Of a stretch of 64,000 nucleotides of DNA, positions 60,800-64,000 are shown piece after piece. The notes under the pieces are model-generated. The model was not told the origin of the DNA and did no database searches. It saw only the letters and a list, made by a program, of their open reading frames with translations. Position 1 is the stretch's first letter. Each line of letters begins with the position of its first letter. Both the position numbers and the translations under genes were made by a program. This DNA is from Aequorivita echinoideorum (GTDB lineage: Bacteria; Bacteroidota; Bacteroidia; Flavobacteriales; Flavobacteriaceae), in NCBI RefSeq assembly GCF_018476645.1, contig NZ_JAHCTB010000004.1, positions 124,001 to 188,000 on the forward strand. The letters run 5' to 3'.

Positions 60800-61636
60800 T
60801 TATTCCGAAGTATTCAAATATTCCAATTTTTTAAAGAATTGTTCGGCTTCATTTCTATCGTGTCTGTAATCCAAAAGGGCATTCTCAAAACTTCCATACG
60901 TTGGGTTTGGCAAAATTATCCAGTTTTTTCCCCAGTTTTTCATTTGTTCTTCTGCGAGTTGCTTCCGTTGTACGGGATTTTCCTTTCCCAAAAACACAAA
61001 ATCATTATAATCATCGCCCACTAAAAGTATGATTCTGTATTTTTCTGAAATTAATTTTCTTCGTGATGTCTTGTCTGAAGTCCATTCAGGTTTTTCATTT
61101 TTTAAAAGAATATTTTCAGCTAAGATATTTGGATCAATTTCTTTTTGTAGATTTTCCAAAGTTGGATCTTTAAGTTCCCTGTTTGAAACATAAAATACGG
61201 TAATACCATTCTCTTTAGCCGTTTCCACAAAATCTTTTGCACCGGAGATGGGTTTCGCCTTTTTTTCGTTTACCCAACTTTTCCAAGCAGTATCAGTATA
61301 ACCGGCACCATTTTTTATGGAGCGCGCCTCAAAAGGGGAGTTGTCCAGAATGGTTTCATCTACGTCCACGATTACCGCTGGAGGAAGATTTATAAAATTT
61401 TCTGACTGCTCCAACGCAGCGGAAATTGATTTATCATTCAGGTTTTCAAGCATTTGTGTCGTGGCGAGTTTGTATATCTGTTCGCAAAGCATTTTATATT
61501 CAACGGAAGTCTGCATCCAGAGCGTGGCATTTAGATTTTCGTGGGAATGTAAACTGGAGTTCGCCTTTTCTTTCGTTGTACCACAACTAGCAAGGAAAAA
61601 AATGGCAATGAATAAACTGTATAAAATGGATTTCAT
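60800..61636 (-). CDS. Class C acid phosphatase (lipoprotein e(P4) family, HAD superfamily)
   Basis: 278 residues. A lipoprotein signal ends in FLASCGTTK. The HAD catalytic DxDxT-type motif is VDVDETILDN (nucleophile and proton-donor Asp), followed by YVSNREL (motif II), KPEWTSDKTSRR (motif III Lys) and GDDYNDF (motif IV Asp). Family members dephosphorylate nucleotides and other monophosphates at the outer membrane. The ATG at 61636 is preferred because it opens the signal peptide; the in-frame start at 61717 adds a non-signal extension. Confidence 0.88.
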   Translation of the reverse strand: MKSILYSLFIAIFFLASCGTTKEKANSSLHSHENLNATLWMQTSVEYKMLCEQIYKLATTQMLENLNDKSISAALEQSENFINLPPAVIVDVDETILDNSPFEARSIKNGAGYTDTAWKSWVNEKKAKPISGAKDFVETAKENGITVFYVSNRELKDPTLENLQKEIDPNILAENILLKNEKPEWTSDKTSRRKLISEKYRIILLVGDDYNDFVFLGKENPVQRKQLAEEQMKNWGKNWIILPNPTYGSFENALLDYRHDRNEAEQFFKKLEYLNTSE

Positions 61637-61680
61637 TTTGAGTTGTTTAAAAATGATTTTTAAAGTAAAATTAGAATTCA

Positions 61681-61710
61681 AAAATAAAAAACCCGACACT
61701 GGGCCGGGTT
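61681..61710 (-). terminator. Rho-independent terminator of the OmpA-family gene
   Basis: On the minus strand AACCCG (61710-61705) pairs with CGGGTT (61695-61690) around a 9-nt loop and continues as a run of T. It sits 23 bp downstream of the OmpA-family stop. Confidence 0.72.
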
Positions 61711-61732
61711 CTTTCAAATTTATAATTGGTTA

Positions 61733-62593
61733 CTATCCTTGCGTCTCAAGGTTTTTCATTTCCTTCTCGATCATGTCATAGAACTGATCAATTTTTGGAA
61801 GAACCAAAATACGAGTACGTCTGTTTATAGCTCTATTTTCAGCAGTAGTGTTTGGTACTAAAGGCACATATTCTGAGCGTCCAGCGGCAACCAATCTTGA
61901 TGGAGCCACGCCAAGGTCTTGCAATTCTCTTACAATGGCAGTCGCTCTTTTCACACTAAGATCCCAGTTGTCAAGAAGTTCGCCTCTTTTACCGAATGGA
62001 ACATTATCTGTATGTCCTTCAACCATTGCTTCAAAATCTGGCTTGCCGTTGATTACTTTAGCAACTTTTCCAAGAATTTCGGTCGCTCTGGAAGAAATTT
62101 GATAGCTTCCGCTCTTGAAGATTACTTTGTCTGAAAGTGAAATGTAAACCACACCTTTTTCAACGTTTACTTCGATGTCTGGATCATTTACGCCCACTTC
62201 TCTTTTTAGGCTGGTAACCAATGCAAGGGTAACACTATCCTTTTTGGTCAAAGCATCCTGCAAACGTGAAATTTTAAGATCTTTTTCTTTAAGGCTTTCC
62301 AAGGATTTTTCAAGATTTGTAGCTCCTTTTGAAGTTAACATGGTAAGCTCTTTTGAACTTTGAATCAAATCTGCATTCGTCTTTTTCATGTCCGCAAGAC
62401 GTTCCTCAAGCTCTTTTGCACGAGCTGTGGAAGCCGCTCTTTCAGCTAAACAGTCATTAAGTTTTACAGTTGCCGTATTCAATAAATCCTGTGTTTCCTT
62501 TTGTTGGGCTTCCAATTCAGCATATTTCTTTTTAGAAACACAAGATGTGAAAGCCACGCTTGAACACACCGCTAAAATCAATAGTTTTTTCAT
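61733..62593 (-). CDS. OmpA-family lipoprotein
   Basis: 286 residues. The lipoprotein signal ends in AFTSCV (Cys18), followed by a long coiled coil (about 25-120) and a C-terminal OmpA/MotB peptidoglycan-binding domain with SDKVIFKSGSYQIS, EGHTDNVPFG, NWDLSVKRATAIVREL and GRSEYVPLVPN. It should anchor the outer membrane to peptidoglycan. It has a strong consensus promoter and a clear terminator, so it is probably an abundant, stand-alone product. Confidence 0.92.
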   Translation of the reverse strand: MKKLLILAVCSSVAFTSCVSKKKYAELEAQQKETQDLLNTATVKLNDCLAERAASTARAKELEERLADMKKTNADLIQSSKELTMLTSKGATNLEKSLESLKEKDLKISRLQDALTKKDSVTLALVTSLKREVGVNDPDIEVNVEKGVVYISLSDKVIFKSGSYQISSRATEILGKVAKVINGKPDFEAMVEGHTDNVPFGKRGELLDNWDLSVKRATAIVRELQDLGVAPSRLVAAGRSEYVPLVPNTTAENRAINRRTRILVLPKIDQFYDMIEKEMKNLETQG

Positions 62594-62650
62594 AATTTTT
62601 TGAGTTATTTGAATGTTAATATGATTAGGTCTGCTTTAAAAATTAAAAAC

Positions 62651-62678
62651 CAAAATTATTAAAATGAGCTACAGGCAA
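62651..62678 (-). promoter_or_regulatory. Consensus promoter of the OmpA-family gene
   Basis: On the minus strand TTG (62678-62676), a 17-nt spacer and TAATTTTG (62658-62651) match both halves of the Bacteroidota promoter exactly. The leader would be about 54 nt. Confidence 0.72.
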
Positions 62679-62710
62679 AAAACGATTAACAATACTTTAA
62701 GTAAATAAAT

Positions 62711-63703
62711 CTAAAGCTCATAAAAGTTTTTTATTTTCTTTATAAAGTATTGATATACAATGGATTTAACTGAATAATACCTTTCTTTTGAAGCGTATTT
62801 TTTTCTTTTTGAAAAAAACCTAAAAAACAGGCCATAAAAACTTGCGTGTGCTCGGCCCACTGCTATAAAATGCTTAGGTTTTCCTTGAAACAAAAATTGA
62901 AACGCGGCCAAACCATCCAGCACCATTCTGAAAAATATAACAACAAAAGTTTTGTTGCCCGAACTGTTTTTCAAAATATTCAATAACGAATTTCTGAAAT
63001 TATAAAATGTCTTTTTGGGATTCAAAGTGGCCAAAGTTGCACCGCCAACGTGGTAAATTCGGGAACTTCCCACATAAAGCACGCGCCCGCCGTTGGACTT
63101 TAGACGCCAACAAAGATCAATTTCTTCTTGGTGCGCAAAATAATCCTCGTCAAGTTTTCCAGCCTTTACAAATGCTTCCCTGCGCACAAAGAGACAGGCA
63201 CCGGAGGCCCAAAATATTTCGGAAATATCATCATATTGGCCAGTATCCTTTTCCAAAGTGTCAAAAATGCGCCCTCTACAATATGGATACCCATATTTAT
63301 CAATAAATCCACCCGCAGCACCTGCATATTCAAAAAACTCCTTGTTTTTATAATCCAGAATTTTTGGCTGTGCGGCTACAACTGCTTCATCTTTTTCAAA
63401 TTCTGAAATAATGGGTTTCAGCCAATTTTCGGTAACTTCCACATCGCTATTCAGCAAAACAAAGATATCCTCCTTCAGGTTTTCAAGGGCATCATTGTAC
63501 CCTTTTGCGTACCCGCCATTGACTTTATTTTGAATGATTTTAACGGAGGGAAATTTTTCAGCAACAAACGCTACGGAATTATCCGTCGAAGCATTATCTG
63601 CCAGATAAACTGTAGCTTCCCGGGAATGGAGCATCACTGAAGGCAGAAACCGCTCCAGCAAATCCTTTCCATTCCAATTCAAAATAACTACGGCTACATT
63701 CAC
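62711..63703 (-). CDS. GT2-family glycosyltransferase (rhamnosyltransferase-like)
   Basis: 330 residues. The GT-A domain has VVILNWNGKDLLERFLPS, LADNASTDNS, LLNSDVEVTENWL (the metal-binding SDVE in place of DxD) and ASGACLFVRREAF, followed by DEDYFAHQEEIDLCWRL and a C-terminal membrane-associated segment. Such enzymes add rhamnose or similar sugars in O-antigen or surface polysaccharide. The start is GTG at 63703. It lies immediately downstream of the partial HsdR-N gene, with its own -7 box between. Confidence 0.85.
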   Translation of the reverse strand: MNVAVVILNWNGKDLLERFLPSVMLHSREATVYLADNASTDNSVAFVAEKFPSVKIIQNKVNGGYAKGYNDALENLKEDIFVLLNSDVEVTENWLKPIISEFEKDEAVVAAQPKILDYKNKEFFEYAGAAGGFIDKYGYPYCRGRIFDTLEKDTGQYDDISEIFWASGACLFVRREAFVKAGKLDEDYFAHQEEIDLCWRLKSNGGRVLYVGSSRIYHVGGATLATLNPKKTFYNFRNSLLNILKNSSGNKTFVVIFFRMVLDGLAAFQFLFQGKPKHFIAVGRAHASFYGLFFRFFSKRKKYASKERYYSVKSIVYQYFIKKIKNFYEL

Positions 63704-63708
63704 AATGG

Positions 63709-63716
63709 CAAAGATA
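63709..63716 (-). promoter_or_regulatory. -7 promoter box of the rhamnosyltransferase-like gene
   Basis: TATCTTTG on the minus strand is an exact TAnnTTTG ending 5 nt from the GTG start at 63703, so the transcript would be nearly leaderless. Confidence 0.55.
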
Positions 63717-63724
63717 GATTTTTG

Positions 63725-64000
63725 CTAATTTTTTGAAACTTTATTATAGGAGGGAATTTCTTTCAAAAAATGATAGCATTCTTTTTCAAAATCCATTTGG
63801 CAATAATAGTGTTGCAATCCGTTTGAAACCATTAAATATTGCGCTTCCAAAGCCAAATTATAGCGTGCAATCTGGTCAAACGTATGTTGGGTAATGGGCA
63901 CGGAGGGCGCTTTGCATTCAATGATCAAGAATATGCTGCCATCGTTTTTAAAAAGTACAACATCGTATCGTTTAATAATGCCGTTCAGTTTCAATTGTTT
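63725..64000 (-). CDS. Type I restriction enzyme R N-terminal (HsdR_N) domain protein, N-terminus cut off
   Basis: The frame is open to the right edge; 91 residues are visible, of which the last are the natural C-terminus. KRYDVVLFKNDGSIFLIIECK gives the Asp and Glu-x-Lys of a PD-(D/E)xK core. It is followed by HTFDQIARYNLALEAQYLMV. The size implied by the immediate stop indicates a stand-alone domain protein, common in Bacteroidota, not a full HsdR motor subunit. Confidence 0.8.
   Translation of the reverse strand, partial: KQLKLNGIIKRYDVVLFKNDGSIFLIIECKAPSVPITQHTFDQIARYNLALEAQYLMVSNGLQHYYCQMDFEKECYHFLKEIPSYNKVSKN

Noticed and set aside
63725-64000. Complete type I restriction system
   Set aside because: Only an HsdR_N-type domain with its own stop is present; no helicase motor, HsdM or HsdS is visible here.

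Overview
The window looks like a chromosome segment of a member of the Flavobacteriaceae (Bacteroidota). The evidence is AT-rich DNA, many promoters with the Bacteroidota -7 box TAnnTTTG, a PorV/PorQ-family outer-membrane protein, DUF5606 and DUF349 proteins, and close packing with short overlaps. The genus cannot be fixed from the sequence. Both ends cut genes: a PLP-dependent Cys/Met-metabolism enzyme on the left and a small HsdR-N-domain protein on the right. No rRNA, tRNA, CRISPR array or insertion sequence was seen.

Layout. 1-5.9 kb: sulfur amino-acid enzyme, dihydrolipoyl dehydrogenase (lpdA), Cu/Zn superoxide dismutase, a DUF4105 membrane protein and a PorV-like protein. 6-16.7 kb: phosphatidylserine synthase, LptB, an AhpD-like protein, tatC and kdsD in a tight run, recQ, a YejK-like nucleoid protein, a pRiA4b ORF-3-like protein, heme A synthase and CCA tRNA nucleotidyltransferase. 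Several gene ends here carry heptanucleotide repeats. 16.7-17.1 kb: a GxxExxY gene enclosed almost exactly by 19-bp imperfect inverted repeats. 17.1-27.6 kb: tsaC followed by a lipooligosaccharide/surface-glycan block of two GT4, two WaaE-like GT2, one short GT2, one tandem-duplicated GT2, a NodB-type deacetylase, a methyltransferase, a GT9 and a Kdo/WaaP-type kinase. An antitoxin with a decayed RelE/ParE toxin lies inside it.

27.6-46.3 kb is mostly housekeeping: dapD, ruvX, def, a DUF5606 protein, mazG, a DUF349 protein, aroE, two tandem DUF368 transporters, a TPR protein, a class-III aminotransferase, an OstA-like protein, purA, a Fur-family regulator, a RelA/SpoT enzyme and an FAD/NAD(P)-binding protein. 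46.4-64 kb: a small hydrophilic protein, a lipoprotein with a palindrome over its promoter, recG, an M1 peptidase with a patatin, a GltB-like FMN protein, a low-GC lipoprotein, UvrD, an esterase-like lipoprotein, an HVA1/DUF2945 protein with a YciO-like protein, an NTF2-like protein, a class-C acid phosphatase, an OmpA-family lipoprotein, a GT2 and the HsdR-N fragment.

How the genes fit together. Cell-envelope construction is the main theme: kdsD (Kdo precursor), LptB and an OstA-like protein (LPS transport), the glycan block (core sugars and their phosphorylation), DUF368 pair (undecaprenyl-phosphate recycling, by family), pssA, tatC and OmpA. The most unusual signals are non-coding: the inverted-repeat-bounded GxxExxY unit, heptad or CAGT-phased repeats directly after several stop codons, and -7 boxes lying only 4-6 nt from start codons.
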